Positions 35,205 through 45,836 of a stretch of DNA of 64,000 nucleotides are shown one piece after another. Where the stretch lies: the NCBI GenBank assembly GCA_963565915.1, contig OY751494.1:124001-188000 (forward strand), written 5' to 3'. The position numbers and the translations under genes were made by a program. The notes beneath the pieces are model-generated. The model saw nothing but the letters and a program-made list of their open reading frames with translations. It ran no database searches and was not told where the DNA came from. This stretch comes from Entoloma clypeatum. Its lineage: Eukaryota; Basidiomycota; Agaricomycetes; Agaricales; Entolomataceae. The stretch's first letter is position 1, and every line of letters begins with the position of its first letter.

Positions 35205-35807
35205 ACTGGAAGAGAGTCATTTGGTCATATGAGACCAAAATCAACAGGTTTGGGTCAGATGGCAAGGAATGGGTCTGGAAAAAGAAGGGTGAAAGGCTTA
35301 TTGAAAGAGAGGTTCAGGGCACAGTCAAGTTTGGGGGAGGAAATATTATGGTTTGGGGTTGTATGGGTTGGGAAGGTGTGGGGAGACTTGCAGAGGTTGA
35401 GGGGAGGATGGATGCTGATCAGTATGTGTCCATTTTGGAGGACAATTTTCTGCCCAGCATGGAGGAGAGTGGAATCTCTGAAGAGGAGATCATTTTTCAG
35501 CAGGACAATGACCCCAAGCACACCTCCAAGAAGGCCAAAAAATGGATGGACAGCAAGAATATTGCTCTGCTGGATTGGCCTGCACAGTCCCCAGACCTCA
35601 ATCCTATTGAACACCTCTGGGTTCATATTAAAAGGAAGTTGAATGAATATCCAACACCACCCACCCAAGAGAGTCTGGGAGATTTGGGACAGAGCAGCAG
35701 AGGTGTGGAATAATATAGAGCCAGAAGTGTGTCAAAACCTGATAGAAAGTATGCCAAGAAGGGTAGAGGCAGTAATCAAAGCTAAGGGGGGCAATACCAA
35801 GTACTAA
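35205..35807 (+). pseudogene. Tc1/mariner transposase, C-terminal half (left copy)
   Basis: Begins abruptly within the codons before RVIWSYETKINRFGSDG and runs through FQQDNDPKHTS and SPDLNPIEHLW, the second and third catalytic regions of a Tc1-type DDE transposase. The first catalytic Asp, expected in VIWSDE, is Tyr here. A frame change lies after TPPTQESLG. The true C-terminus (ending GGNTKY and TAA at 35805-35807) is in the next frame. The N-terminal helix-turn-helix half is missing because the inverted-repeat arm starts here. The right copy at 49908-50510 shares the same lesions. Confidence 0.85.
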
Positions 35808-36361
35808 AGTATAAAATACTGTACTCACAAAACTGATTCAATGAGTCCCTGGAGTAATTTGATCATATATTGATCATTTTTTATGGGAATTACATAATTA
35901 TTGCAGATTCCGAGAGTCCTGAAGCAGGCTTTTAACCAGGTACCAATACCTTCTTTTGATTGGCATTATTTGCAAAGTTATTTTGAAGGTATTCACAAAG
36001 TAGCAAACATTGAATCAGTTTTGTGAGGCACTGTAGCTCATGATTGTACATGATGAAAGTTAATTTTTATTTATTGCCCTCACAAGCTTCATGGCATTTA
36101 TCTGAATGCAATCCAAGTGGTATCGAGTTACCGCAACTCACTAAATAAATATTAGACCTCATTTGAGATCATACTGTTTATTTACTGACGATAAATGTTG
36201 GGTATTTAAAAGCATATTCAGTGATTGCATCTTCAAGTTATGGCATATCTTCATATATAAACATGTAGTTCAAAAAATGTTCACATTGCAACAAAGTACT
36301 GGAACTTTACAGGGACATCAATATCAAACAAAAACTAGTAGTACTGCCTACTTGGGATAAC

Positions 36362-36787
36362 TTAGGCTGTAGAGATGCTAAACTGTGGTACGTACATAAA
36401 AGCAGATGACCTTGAACATCCTAAAAGTAGAATTAGGGATGGCGCACAAAGTGAAAGACTTACGCTATGCTGACTTGTCGCTGAGGAAGGCTGACACAGG
36501 GTTGATGAAAGAGATGTGAGACTTACAATGCAATACAATAGCTCATGAACCCTGTGGCGGCTATCTAGATTCAGGGAACGGGGTGATAGGGTTCCGCCCG
36601 ACCCTACTACTGCAACAAGAACAATGAAACACACACCCAGAGAAATCCAAAAAAGGAAAATAGTGAGAGTGCAGGAGACGCGCATAGCGAGGATAGGTTG
36701 ACTGTGAGCAAGTGAGTTGAAGTGGGCAGAAGGGAGGCATCTATCAAAGATTATCATGGCTCGAGGATGGCCACTCACCGGAATCAA
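36362..36787 (-). CDS. Short ORF with signal-anchor-like segment (left arm copy)
   Basis: 141 codons, identical to 48928-49353 in the other arm. From the internal Met the sequence MRVSCTLTIFLFWISLGVC begins a strongly hydrophobic stretch like a signal peptide. The rest is Ser/Leu-rich and not clearly coding. GTAAGT donors and pyrimidine-rich acceptors inside the ORF suggest it may be a piece of a spliced gene. It may be a host gene fragment carried beside the Tc1 element, or chance. Function unknown. Confidence 0.25.
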   Translation of the reverse strand: MIPVSGHPRAMIIFDRCLPSAHFNSLAHSQPILAMRVSCTLTIFLFWISLGVCFIVLVAVVGSGGTLSPRSLNLDSRHRVHELLYCIVSLTSLSSTLCQPSSATSQHSVSLSLCAPSLILLLGCSRSSAFMYVPQFSISTA

Positions 36788-36847
36788 CTGCTATAGCCAT
36801 TCTTAAATAACATCACGATGGACATGTTGGCAGATAAACTGGATGAG

Positions 36848-37757
36848 CCCCACTTGCAAACATCGCAGAGGAAGGTAGGTGGTGGGCGAAGGGCAAGAAG
36901 TTCTTGTTTAAGGGCAGTTTGCTGTGACTATTTAAGGCTGCACGGCGGATTTGGTGATTGCCTTTTTGAAGTGCTTATTTTACCTCCATATCCCGACTTC
37001 TGGGGACCTGTGCCCAAAACTTTCCCTTAGACGCGAAATCGCCCCTCGCCGAAATCTGCCTGAAACGACTATCGCAGGGCAAAGGGTTCACCATCGTGCT
37101 TGACTTCCTCGGCTCTGACCAAAATTCTCCTCAGTGGATGCCGGCTCAATATCCTCGCCATTGGGCTCCCTGTTTCAGCACACTCGTTGATATGCGAGCT
37201 CCTACGCTGACCGAGAACCACACTACTCTCCTCGTTTATTTATGTGTCTGGTGTCTGCATTTGCAACACTCAGCTTGTCAGATTGCCTTTGTCATCCACC
37301 TTGCAGCTGGAGCCGGAGGAGGTGGAGGCAGCGAAGCGCGGTGCAGACACGGTGCTTTGGAGACAATGTCACAGTTAAATTAGAGCAAAGAGTGTTTGAT
37401 GATTGAATACTATTTGTGACTGATCGACTCCGTGATATTTTATTCAGAGCAAGTCCTCATCCTATTTAATTGTAGCTTAATCTGTTATAATTTAATATCA
37501 TTGCACTCAGTGAGCAGTCTGAGTGCTCACTGTGTTCACCGAGTGCATATTTTCTTCATTGATCACTCTGAAGCCAAATGAAGGATTCAGGTTTTTCCCA
37601 ATGAATTCCATTGGTTCCTCAATCTGTTCGTCTAGGTCCGTTTGGACTTCATAGTCTGGCTATATTTTCGGTTCAATTTTTCTAAGTTTACAGGGTATCC
37701 AGGATCCTCCTCGCTCTCAAGCAACTCCTTTGACTCTTTTCAGAGTGCGGCTCGCAA
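36848..37757. other. Unassigned; one plus-strand coding-like piece
   Basis: 37040-37383 is open on the plus strand (KGFTIVLDFLGSDQNSPQW) and reads like protein, but has no domain I know. 37384-37757 is AT-rich with a degenerate repeat of CACTCAGTGAGCAGTCTGAGTGCTCACTG near 37503-37545. Confidence 0.35.
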
Positions 37758-38459
37758 CTATTGAGTGCTTTGTGAGGCATTTTCGATGTTTTCCTGAGTC
37801 AAAAGGCTCATCATCTTCACCAGCATAGTCACGAACTCCGTGCTTTGCGCGGACTGAACAGTCAACTGAGGTATGCTCGACGGTACTTGGGGAGCAATCG
37901 GTACTGACAAGTTCATTTGTCCAGTATCTGTCACCGCTTTCCACATATTGCATTCCTCAGCGGCGCATCTGGCCTTTTCCTGTAAGTCCGAGATAAGTTT
38001 GTCTCGTTTATCTCGTACATTCAGATTGAAGATTGGCTGTCGAAGTGTAACTATGCTGTCTTCGGGAAGGTCCTCGATGAAGAACTGGCTCTGGTTATTC
38101 CATTGCCGGTCTTGTACGTTTTGGTTGGATTGAAGTGTAATTATGCCATTTGGGGCTAAGTCCACTATCACGTCCTCAGGAAGTTCCTCAATGAAGAACT
38201 GCTTTTGGTCCTTCCAAAGCCTATCAACACAGTCTTTCAGTGATAGGTTAGAAGGTTCTTTCGGGAAACCTTTCTCGTCTAGGTTTGTTCCTTTGTTGTG
38301 AGTCTCAATCTTTCCTTCAGCCTTGTCAATAGCCAGGAACTGACAATCGGCGATGAAGTGTCTGATGGCCCAACAATAATAGCATTTATGCCAGAATGGT
38401 GGGCTCGACGGGATGGTCATATTCTCTTGGTCTTTGCAGGGTGACAAACTCAACAACAA
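37758..38459 (-). CDS. Gag-like protein with CCHC zinc knuckle (retrotransposon fragment)
   Basis: 233 codons. Near the N-terminus CYYCWAIRHFIADC is an exact C-x2-C-x4-H-x4-C knuckle, the RNA-binding motif of retroviral-type Gag. Two imperfect repeats follow (QFFIEELPEDVIVDL and QFFIEDLPEDSIVTL), then a charged helical region. It lies downstream, on the same strand, of the Gag-type region at 39690-40692. Together they look like one Gag split by about 1.2 kb of unrelated DNA. No protease or polymerase follows at lower coordinates. Confidence 0.65.
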   Translation of the reverse strand: MLLSLSPCKDQENMTIPSSPPFWHKCYYCWAIRHFIADCQFLAIDKAEGKIETHNKGTNLDEKGFPKEPSNLSLKDCVDRLWKDQKQFFIEELPEDVIVDLAPNGIITLQSNQNVQDRQWNNQSQFFIEDLPEDSIVTLRQPIFNLNVRDKRDKLISDLQEKARCAAEECNMWKAVTDTGQMNLSVPIAPQVPSSIPQLTVQSAQSTEFVTMLVKMMSLLTQENIENASQSTQ

Positions 38460-39689
38460 TGTGGCGACGAACTCAACAACAATGTAGTCATCTTTTCCAA
38501 CGACTTTGTCATTTCGTCGTGATGCTGACTGTCTTCTTTAGCCATATTGACACATCAGCAAACCCTGATTTTTACCATAGCCTGTCATAGCACCCTGATC
38601 TAGCCAACAGCACTCATAGCAACCCACCTTAGCCGAGAGCAATGCATAGTGTCAACAGTATCACAGTGTGACTAGACTGCTAGTTCTATAGTGTCCATAG
38701 TGCAATAACTCACAGAAACTTAGTTCCAACCAAGTCCATCACAATGGACATCAGTGGGAATATCAACACAGTGTATCACATTTATGCAAAAATTAGAATA
38801 CAGCATACTAACAACATACCCTCTGAATACCCATCCCCAGAATGTTGGCCAATAGACTTGGAGGTTTGAGTCTGTTGTAGGAGGCGAGGATTGCGTTGAG
38901 TGATGAATGTTGATCGAAGTTCAACAATGAACAAAGTCATGTCAACAAAGTCATGTGACCAGATTTGTACTTGGTTCAATTTTTATTTTGTTCTTTTCAC
39001 CATCCTCTTCCACCATCACTGTGATGCCGCCAGCCCACCACCATGCCACAAGCACCCATGAGCCTGAGCCCCCAGTGATACATCCCTCTTTTTATTATTG
39101 GTACCAGTAACTAACAAATATATGTGACTTACTTGCAGCTATTGTCTGTCCTCACCTACATTCTGCATCACCGGCCCCTCTCCTGATGCCAGCCCATCCC
39201 TCATCATTCCCCATGGCCCAGGTGCTTCCTTCAATGCCACGTCACCATGCGCACACTCTCAAAGCCCACCTCCCACACCGCTCTATGCTTGGCGCCCTGT
39301 CCTACCTTGCCTGTCACCAATGCCAGCTCATCCCTCCTTCAATGCACCATGCCTTGAACCCTGCTACTCCCAACCATACCCACCCGCCTCTCCCGACAGG
39401 GTGGTGGGACCACACACAGACGTGCCACGTCACACATGGTCATTCCTCCCACTTTTTTTGTTTACCAATGTACGCAGCTCCTTCATTATTTATTTTTATA
39501 TTTAATGTATTTACCTATAGGCATTACCTGTTGTGTTTGTCATGAGGCCTCACTTTTCTTGGCGTGCATTAACACATTGCTACACTGCTTCAAGTATGTC
39601 CATATTTGTGGCCATCGACTGGTTCAAGTCCTCAAGGAGGCATACCATATGGTCAGACGAGGTAGCCAGTTCCATAGGTCTTTGAGCAA
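38460..39689. other. Probable insertion between two Gag parts; no gene
   Basis: AT-rich DNA with words such as CATAGCA and CCATAGT (38560-38720), then a Pro/His-rich low-complexity stretch (39170-39400). No terminal repeats could be fixed. Its position between two Gag-like segments suggests insertion or local rearrangement. Confidence 0.4.
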
Positions 39690-40692
39690 TCATATGCTGA
39701 CTTCTATTGGTACAGTAGATCTAATGGTCATGTCAGATGTACCAGTGGTCGTAACCGTATTATAGCTATCAGCCAATTGCACCAAGTCCTCCGACACTTT
39801 GAGCAGAGTCTCGAATTCAATGGGATGGGTGTGGTGATGTGCTTTCTTTTCTCCCTTGTCAGACGGGCAAGCACCATTCAAAGACAGTTGAGAAACTTGC
39901 CAAACCACAGTCCTCTTCAATTCGGAGTCAAGGCAATTCAGGAACTTAGCAGCGATCTCACAATTCGAGATACAGCCACCACGTAAGAGTCTTCGTCCTT
40001 CGAATTTGAATGATCTGATAAATTCTAAGACTACCAACAGGTACTCATTTGTCAAAGGCGTCGACTTGGCGCACAATCAACCCTTCAAGACTATCTGTAG
40101 CCTCGGGATAGTGGCTAACGAGCTCCTCTATAAACCCTTCGAAAGAACTGCCTTCCGGTGGGTAAGTCTCCAAAATGGTCCATTCATCTGTGGTACGCTG
40201 ATCGGCATAATATCTTAGCCAATCTTTCATTTCTTGGTCACTCGAGACACCAGTCCGTACCAACTCTTTCATGACATCCTCAATATAACAGAGTAATTCC
40301 TCAGGCCTATTCCTGTCATAGAACAGGGCCTTGTTGTCACGTCTATTGGACATGCCTTTTGTGGGTGATTCAGAAGCCATTTTGGTAGCTTCTGACTCTG
40401 ACTCTGGGTCGGGGTCTTGTTTGGATGTCTCAGGTAGAGGCTCAAAAATTGCGGATTTCAGCGCAAGTTTCAATGACGAACTTTCACCAAGTTTCCAAGG
40501 CGGCGGTTTGGGTGCAACGGGGTTGCTGGATTTATCAACACGGCGTGGTCTGGTCATACGTCGATGGGGTTTTTGTTTCGGAGTCCGCAGAACGGACTCA
40601 AAAGGGTCTTTTGGATATTTATTGCGATCAAATGGGAAATTGGTTCGACGGTGTGGGTTTGGAATATTCCAGATATTCCTAAGTCTTGTCAA
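39690..40692 (-). pseudogene. Gag-like N-terminal and central region of a fungal LTR retrotransposon
   Basis: Two overlapping frames on the minus strand (40692-40045 and 40076-39690) read as one protein with a frame change near 40050. The first part is basic, then Ser/Glu-rich, then contains DEWTILETYPPEGSSFEGFIEELVSHYPEA. The second contains LNCLDSELKRTVVWQV and a helix after HPIEFETLLKVSEDLVQLAD. This layout is that of Gag capsid regions repeatedly seen in Agaricomycete Gypsy elements. The frame break could be an intron (donor/acceptor candidates exist near 40050) or a mutation. Confidence 0.5.
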
Positions 40693-40866
40693 GTGTATGT
40701 TGTCTTTTCTTCCAGGTGAGACAAACAGTCAAGTAATCAACTGCACGGCACTTCGCGTCTCAAATGACAAAGCACGATGGTATGGGATGGGGTGTACAAT
40801 CTCCACAGAGGAAATTGGAAGGCAAACAGGTCAACTACTGAAACCACCCCTCGCGGTGGGCTCCAG

Positions 40867-40956
40867 ATGAGAATATTGGACAGGATGAGAGTGGCCCACA
40901 GTGCAAAAACACCACAAAACCCCTCACAACCCTCAACAAATAGTTCAAGGGTGGTG
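40867..40956 (+). repeat. Dispersed repeat, copy 2 (matches 32832-32921)
   Basis: Same orientation as copy 1, with an extra CCCTCAAC near its 3' side. Confidence 0.8.
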
Positions 40957-41111
40957 CCATTGGGGTTGCTGTTAGTGCATTGGGCAACTTATTGTGTCAT
41001 TTGCCCTTGTCGCTGCCCAGTTGCATCTGTTTACTGGTTGTTGTGCACCCATCCACTGTTTGACTGCACACCATCTTGATGTGCACCTGTTCAGCTCGCG
41101 CCCCACCACCA

Positions 41112-41185
41112 TTCATAGCTTGTTAGTGCAGAAGGCGTACATATACCATTCATAGCTTGTTAGTGCAGAAGGCGTACATATACCA
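41112..41185 (+). repeat. Perfect 37-bp tandem duplication
   Basis: TTCATAGCTTGTTAGTGCAG plus 17 more bases occurs at 41112 and again at 41149 without change. Confidence 0.9.
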
Positions 41186-41674
41186 AGAAGCACAGAGAAA
41201 AAAACTTACAGGCACGGAGGTGCCTGTGTGAGTGGAGAAGAAATACGAGATGTAGGCAATCAGATTCAGAGGTGTAGATGGTGAACATTGAACATTGAGG
41301 CCTTGAGGGGAGTGAGGCCAAATGGACTCTTAGCATTGTGGGCATTCCACAAAGACCACTTGAGCAGATTGGAGTGTGCAAATGGAAGAGACATACCAGG
41401 CACAGCAGATTTGGAGCCATAGATGTTGAGGGCATCACGACATTGAAAAAAAAAGTCTGACATGTGTTGCTGTAGTCACATTCTGACACCCCCTTGGATA
41501 AATTCAAAAAGAATTTCTGAAAAAATTGGCCATGACACATGACTGAAGATCCAGTTGTAATAGTATAGTATATGGAGATGTAGTCATCAGCAAAACATCT
41601 TTTTCTCTTGACAGTCTTGCTGGCAGTTAATGTTATGATCATACTTTCACTTTTCATCTTATCTTAGGCAATGA

Positions 41675-43188
41675 GTGGTGGCCAGATGGAGTGGAGATGG
41701 GGGATAAAAAAACTGTGGGAACATTCATTGCCCGTCGAGCTTATTGGTTCAACTTTTGGCAATTGCCGAGAGTGCTCAACAGTCAATGCTGAGCAATGAT
41801 TAATGAAACTCAAGGCCTCAATGCCCAAACTGTGGCATCACAGGCCCCAGATGTATTTGCTGACTTATATAGAGATGTGTAGGAACCTATAAGAAGTAAA
41901 TATACAGTTGGATACATGAACTATGTATAGTAGAGAGCCTGTATTCCAAAATTATACATCAAACATAGTCAAAATCATGATGCAACAGTGCATCATAGGT
42001 TTCCTCAAACACAAAAAACAAAAAACCTTACTTTCTCCTTTTCACAACCACTTTAGTCTACATATACTGTACATATACCATTGAAACATGGCATGTACAT
42101 CTATTCAGACCATTCATATAAAATTCAAGGACTTGATAAGGTGATTATGAGCAGAATAGATCGAAAATTTGACCAAAAAAAATGTTTCAGCTTTGGATTC
42201 TCCTCATTCAGAGGACCTCACAGCACATCTTTTTTCAAATTTGGTGCATTCATTATGGAGATATAACACTTTTACTGAAATATGCACATTTCATCATTTC
42301 TATCTTATCTAGAAAATACCAGGTGTTTCAGAAGGTGAATATATATATATTGATGAGTTCTATCACATTAAACTATTATTTGCCTGCGTGATGCATTTTG
42401 CACATTGTTTACTGTTGTTTGGTGTAAAGTGTCGCATCGCTATATGCTCAAATCCATGGCAAAGTTTCATGAAATAAATATATATTGAGTGACATATAAT
42501 GTCCTCCTACCAAATTGATATTGTAGAAACACTTACTTGTTACTGTATAGACGTAATAAGCAGATTTGCGATGTTTTTGGAGCTTTGTTTACATGTATTT
42601 GACATGTTTGATGTGTGCATGTCGCGCATCATCCAACATTGAATCGACGCATCCACCCATTGCTTGCTCTGCAACGAGAGGCACACAGATATAACAAAAA
42701 TAACACAGTAATAATAGTACAGATACATACAACAAAAATAGCACTGTAAACCCAGATACAAAAAAATAACACTGTAATCATATGTTTTAGCTGTGCTTTC
42801 ACCATGTTTTAGTCAATTTTTAACCTTTGTGACTCTGAGCAAGAGTTTATATACAAGCTAGAAATGTATTCCACTCAGTTGTAGCTTCAAAACAAGCCTT
42901 GGACCCATGAAATTGGACTATAAATATTATGCAGATTACTGAAAAATCTCCAAAGATTGTAGAATATTAGAAGGGGTTGGAGGTGTATCCCAAAGGGCAA
43001 AAAGACCGGTCTAGACCTGTTTAGACCAGTCTTTTTGCGGTCTAAGTCAAAAAAAAAATCTAGACTGAACTGCAGTCTAAATTTTCTAAAATGTATAGAC
43101 CTTAGACCGCAGTTCAGTCCAACGTGGTCTATTTTTCAGTTCAGTTCAGTCTGGTTCAGGTCTATTTAGACTGAACCTTTGAACACTA
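41675..43188 (-). repeat. Inner inverted repeat, left arm: hAT-like noncoding repeat family 'X'
   Basis: Reverse complement of 45837-47200. From about 42160 to 43188 the two copies look nearly identical (open frames 42182-42391 and 42540-42761 have exact mirrors). Outside that they are related but diverged, with small indels. The terminus at 43188 reads, inward, TAGTG followed by GACTGAACC-type words and hairpin-forming GACCGGTCTAGACC. The body is AT-rich with no plausible protein. It is followed at 43189 by Gypsy coding sequence, so X appears to be inserted in it. Confidence 0.85.
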
Positions 43189-43589
43189 TGCAGGATAAAC
43201 ACATCTTCAACATCAAAGCTTTGTTAGACTCAGGGACAACAGGAATGTTCATACATCTGAACTTTGCCAAAAGAAACAACATTAAATTAAGGGAACTACC
43301 TTTCCCCATTTGGGTCTATAACATTGATGGCACACTTAACCAAGGAGGTTCAATCACACATAAAAAGCAGTCATGGCTATGTGATATAAAGGACACATGG
43401 AAATAGCAGTGTTTGAAGCATGCAACCTAGGAAAATCTAAGATTATTGTTGGACACACTTGGCTGAAATGCCATAATCCAGAAATCAATTGGAAAAAAGC
43501 GGAAATTAAACTATTGAGATGTCCTGAGGAATGTGGCTTGTGCAGAACGTGTTCTTTAAATAAAACTGCAAGGACCAGATGGGGTGAAA
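43179..43589 (+). pseudogene. Ty3/Gypsy aspartic protease fragment
   Basis: Plus-strand frames 43179-43406 and 43397-43585 contain the retropepsin signature ALLDSGTTGMFI, then WVYNIDGTLN and, after a frame change near 43400, IIVGHTWLKCHNPEINW. That is the usual protease core and its C-terminal extension in fungal Gypsy elements. It begins at the X repeat and ends at an LTR (43590), so reverse transcriptase, RNase H and integrase are missing. Confidence 0.75.
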
Positions 43590-43960
43590 TGTTACGGACT
43601 CTACGGTATGTGGACGACATCATCACTTTTACTTATTGGCCTGACTTGGCACCCTCTTACAAATACATTATGTTGCAGTCTCTATTTCCATTTTCTTAGC
43701 TACCAATCTGACTCATTCCACAGTAGCTTTACTCAGCTTCACAGTATGTACGACTCATAATACATAGCATTCTGCAGTTGCCTTACTCATTTGCGCTGCC
43801 TTCCACAGTACTGACTCATTCACTATTGCCTATAGTCAGTACCTATATAAACCTCTTGTACTATAGCCAGATTCCTTAGATTTAGCAATCACATTGCTCT
43901 TTGCCTTTCCACTTCCTGCATACTCTGCCTGAACCTTGGAACAGTTTGTTATGTATAACA
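43590..43960 (+). repeat. Gypsy LTR, diverged copy (same family as 60556-60957)
   Basis: Begins TGTTACGGACTCTACGGTATG and ends GTATAACA. It aligns along its length with the reverse complement of 60556-60957, including CAGTACCTATATAAACCTCTTGTACTATAG (quoted in part) with its TATATAA promoter element, but carries many substitutions and deletions (371 against 402 bp). Confidence 0.85.
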
Positions 43961-44358
43961 AGTTGCTAAATCTTGTTAGGTTTGCCCAGAGCGAAGAGAG
44001 CAACTACCAGATGAGTCAAGATGTCACACTTCTTTGAAAACTTCACCAGTAACCCATTCACCATGCCAGAAGCCTGACAGGAGGAGCTAAGTCCTCTAGA
44101 CAGTATCAATTTTACGCTCATCCAGCAGTACATTGAATCGGAGATTCATCACATCCTACAGCAGGTGCTTGATGAAGAACTAGACAACCATGAGCATTGC
44201 CCCCACATTGAGATAGCAGAGAGCATCCATCTTGCTTGACAACACCAGATCGTGTGTTACAACACCTGACAGAACAAACTCAAAAGCTTTCGCATTCAAG
44301 AAGGACCTCAGACAGGTCAGATCACAGAGATCAGAGAGTTTATCAGTGTCCAAACACC
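43961..44358 (+). pseudogene. Gypsy gag 5' end, degenerate
   Basis: Reads MSHFFENFTSNPF..LIQQYIESEIHHILQQ with TGA codons replacing two expected residues, then FRIQEGPQTGQITEIREF. The last part matches the gag remnant at 63866-64000 (opposite strand) almost word for word. It is interrupted by a MITE at 44359. Confidence 0.7.
44351..44358. other. 8-bp target duplication (CAAACACC), left
   Basis: Repeated exactly at 44628-44635, on the other side of the MITE. Confidence 0.9.
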
Positions 44359-44627
44359 TAGTGTTTGAAAGTCCAGTCCAGTCCGGTTTTTTGCCCAAAA
44401 AAATGTGAACCTAGAACCTGAACCTATGCATAGGTTTCTCCAAAAAACATGAACCAAAACTGGTTTAAACTGGTTTAAACTGGTTTTTGGCTGTAGAAAC
44501 TGGTTGAAACCTATGAAACTGGTATGAACCTGTTGTGCAGTTCATAGGTGGTCTGGTCTCTCACCAGTTCACATTGGTCTGGTTCAATACCAGTTCTAGG
44601 TCTTTGAGACTGGACCTTCAAACACTA
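44359..44627. mobile_element. hAT-type MITE, 269 bp
   Basis: Terminal inverted repeats TAGTGTTTGAAAGTCCAGTC / TAGTGTTTGAAGGTCCAGTC (one mismatch). 8-bp duplications CAAACACC flank it. The related gag sequence at 63866-63898 represents the empty site. TIR start TAGTG fits the hAT consensus YARNG and 8-bp duplications are the hAT hallmark. Inside are repeated ACTGGTTTAAACTGGTT words. No ORF. It must be moved by a transposase encoded elsewhere. Confidence 0.9.
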
Positions 44628-44635
44628 CAAACACC
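44628..44635. other. 8-bp target duplication (CAAACACC), right
   Basis: Exact copy of 44351-44358. Confidence 0.9.
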
Positions 44636-44667
44636 ATTATCAGAAGATTGATTAGGACACTCACATC

Positions 44668-44880
44668 TAGTGTTTGAGGGTTTGGTCTGGTCCGGTTTTT
44701 GACCCAAAGGTGGTCAAACCAGAGACCAGATTGGTCTCTCATGAACTCCAAAAGGTCCGAAACCTGGACCAGACTGGTACAAACCGGTTCTGTACCATGG
44801 ACTCAGTGGGACCAGACCAGTCCCAACCAGTTTAAACCAGTAAAACCCCCAGAAATCCATCAATTTAATAGGTACTACAT
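44668..44880. repeat. Partial hAT-type MITE, second subfamily
   Basis: Starts TAGTGTTTGAGGGTTTGGTC right after the Gypsy gag remnant. Full of GGACCAGACCAGT words. No matching right end lies nearby. The same subfamily's opposite terminus (AACCCTCAAACACTA) appears at about 47738-47752. Confidence 0.6.
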
Positions 44881-45636
44881 TAAAATGTATTATAAAGTTC
44901 ACGTGCATGCAGCAGTGGCTGTGTGCACATGAACAGCATTGCACGTGAGTTGTTATATCCGTCTCCGAATCTCCGATCCACTCCAACCATCCTCCGACAT
45001 TCCAGACATCCATTACCTCCGCATCTCCGCATTTCATATTCATATTCCTGTTTACTTATGCATCACCTTTTCTGCATGGTCCATTGACCGACATCTCCGA
45101 TGTTCATTACAGTCGCTGGCAACTTACACCACAACTCCGGACCTACTCCGACCATCTCTGTAAAGTAATCACATTTAGATATTTAAGCTCGTACCATATC
45201 TGTAGTTCCTCAGTTCGAATATCAACAAAGTTCACTCCTACTCCCCGTTCATGCCAGAGATCCTCGCCGTGGTACAATACACCGACGACATCCTCATCTA
45301 CTGCTCTTCCTCCATCGTTACCCTTTGACAAGCTCAGTACTGTGTCTGAGTCACAACTCCAATGTCGTCTGACCACTTCCACGTCAACGTGTCTCTCACC
45401 AAGATCTCTCCGAGGACCTCTGCACCTCCGACCTCTCCTCAAATTGGGACACCTTATCCAACAAACAGTGGCGCAACACATACGTTGAAGCCACATCCCT
45501 CCCCTTCGTCATTCCTCCGCATTTCCAGAGTTCTGCTCCGGTCTCAGTCCTACGTCCGACCTCTGACGGACTCCGATTAAGCTCCAATGTTTCACCTACT
45601 TAACATGAGTCAATGGTGTTACACATGAGTGGATAG
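44881..45636. other. Low-complexity region with recurring CTCCGA/CTCCGC words
   Basis: From about 44960 to 45580 the plus strand repeats CTCCGAC, CTCCGCA and CTCCACT at irregular spacing. The ORFs on both strands (45084-45488, 45143-45496) are by-products. No domain. Confidence 0.45.
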
Positions 45637-45836
45637 TGATTTGCACAAGACATGGGCATGTGTTGGGGACCATTGCATGAGAGTCAACGCCGTTGGGCAT
45701 GGCAGTTGTTCAGCACAAGTGATGGGAGTTCGGGGACGAGAGGGTGCCGTTGCATGTGAAAGGAGGGCGTTGGGTGCAAAAGACGGCTGTTGGGCTCAAG
45801 ATGGGAGTTGGGGGACTAGAGGGCGCCATTGCACGC
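45637..45836 (-). repeat. GGCCGTTGGGC-type minisatellite (minus orientation of the CCCAACGGCC array)
   Basis: Units such as GGGCGCCATTGCA, GTTGGGCTCAAGATGGGAGT and GTTGGGTGCAAAAGACGGC recur about every 20-25 bases. Same repeat, opposite strand, at 47200-47540 and 51990-52620. Confidence 0.65.

Larger units (their letters stand above)
35205..36847 (+). repeat. Outer inverted repeat, left arm (1643 bp)
   Basis: Reverse complement of 48868-50510. The arms have the same length, and every shared open frame I compared (35255-35668, 35628-35828, 36163-36360, 36362-36787) has an identical mirror product. The arm spans the Tc1 transposase C-terminal half, one Tc1 terminal repeat (to 36035) and about 810 bp of flanking DNA. 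Homology stops sharply at ACTGGAAGAG (35205) and GGATGAG (36847). Confidence 0.9.
40693..41674. other. Repeat debris, no gene
   Basis: Includes the dispersed repeat at 40867-40956 and the 37-bp tandem duplication at 41112-41185. The minus-strand ORF 41160-41657 has no recognisable domain and overlaps the duplication. Confidence 0.4.
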
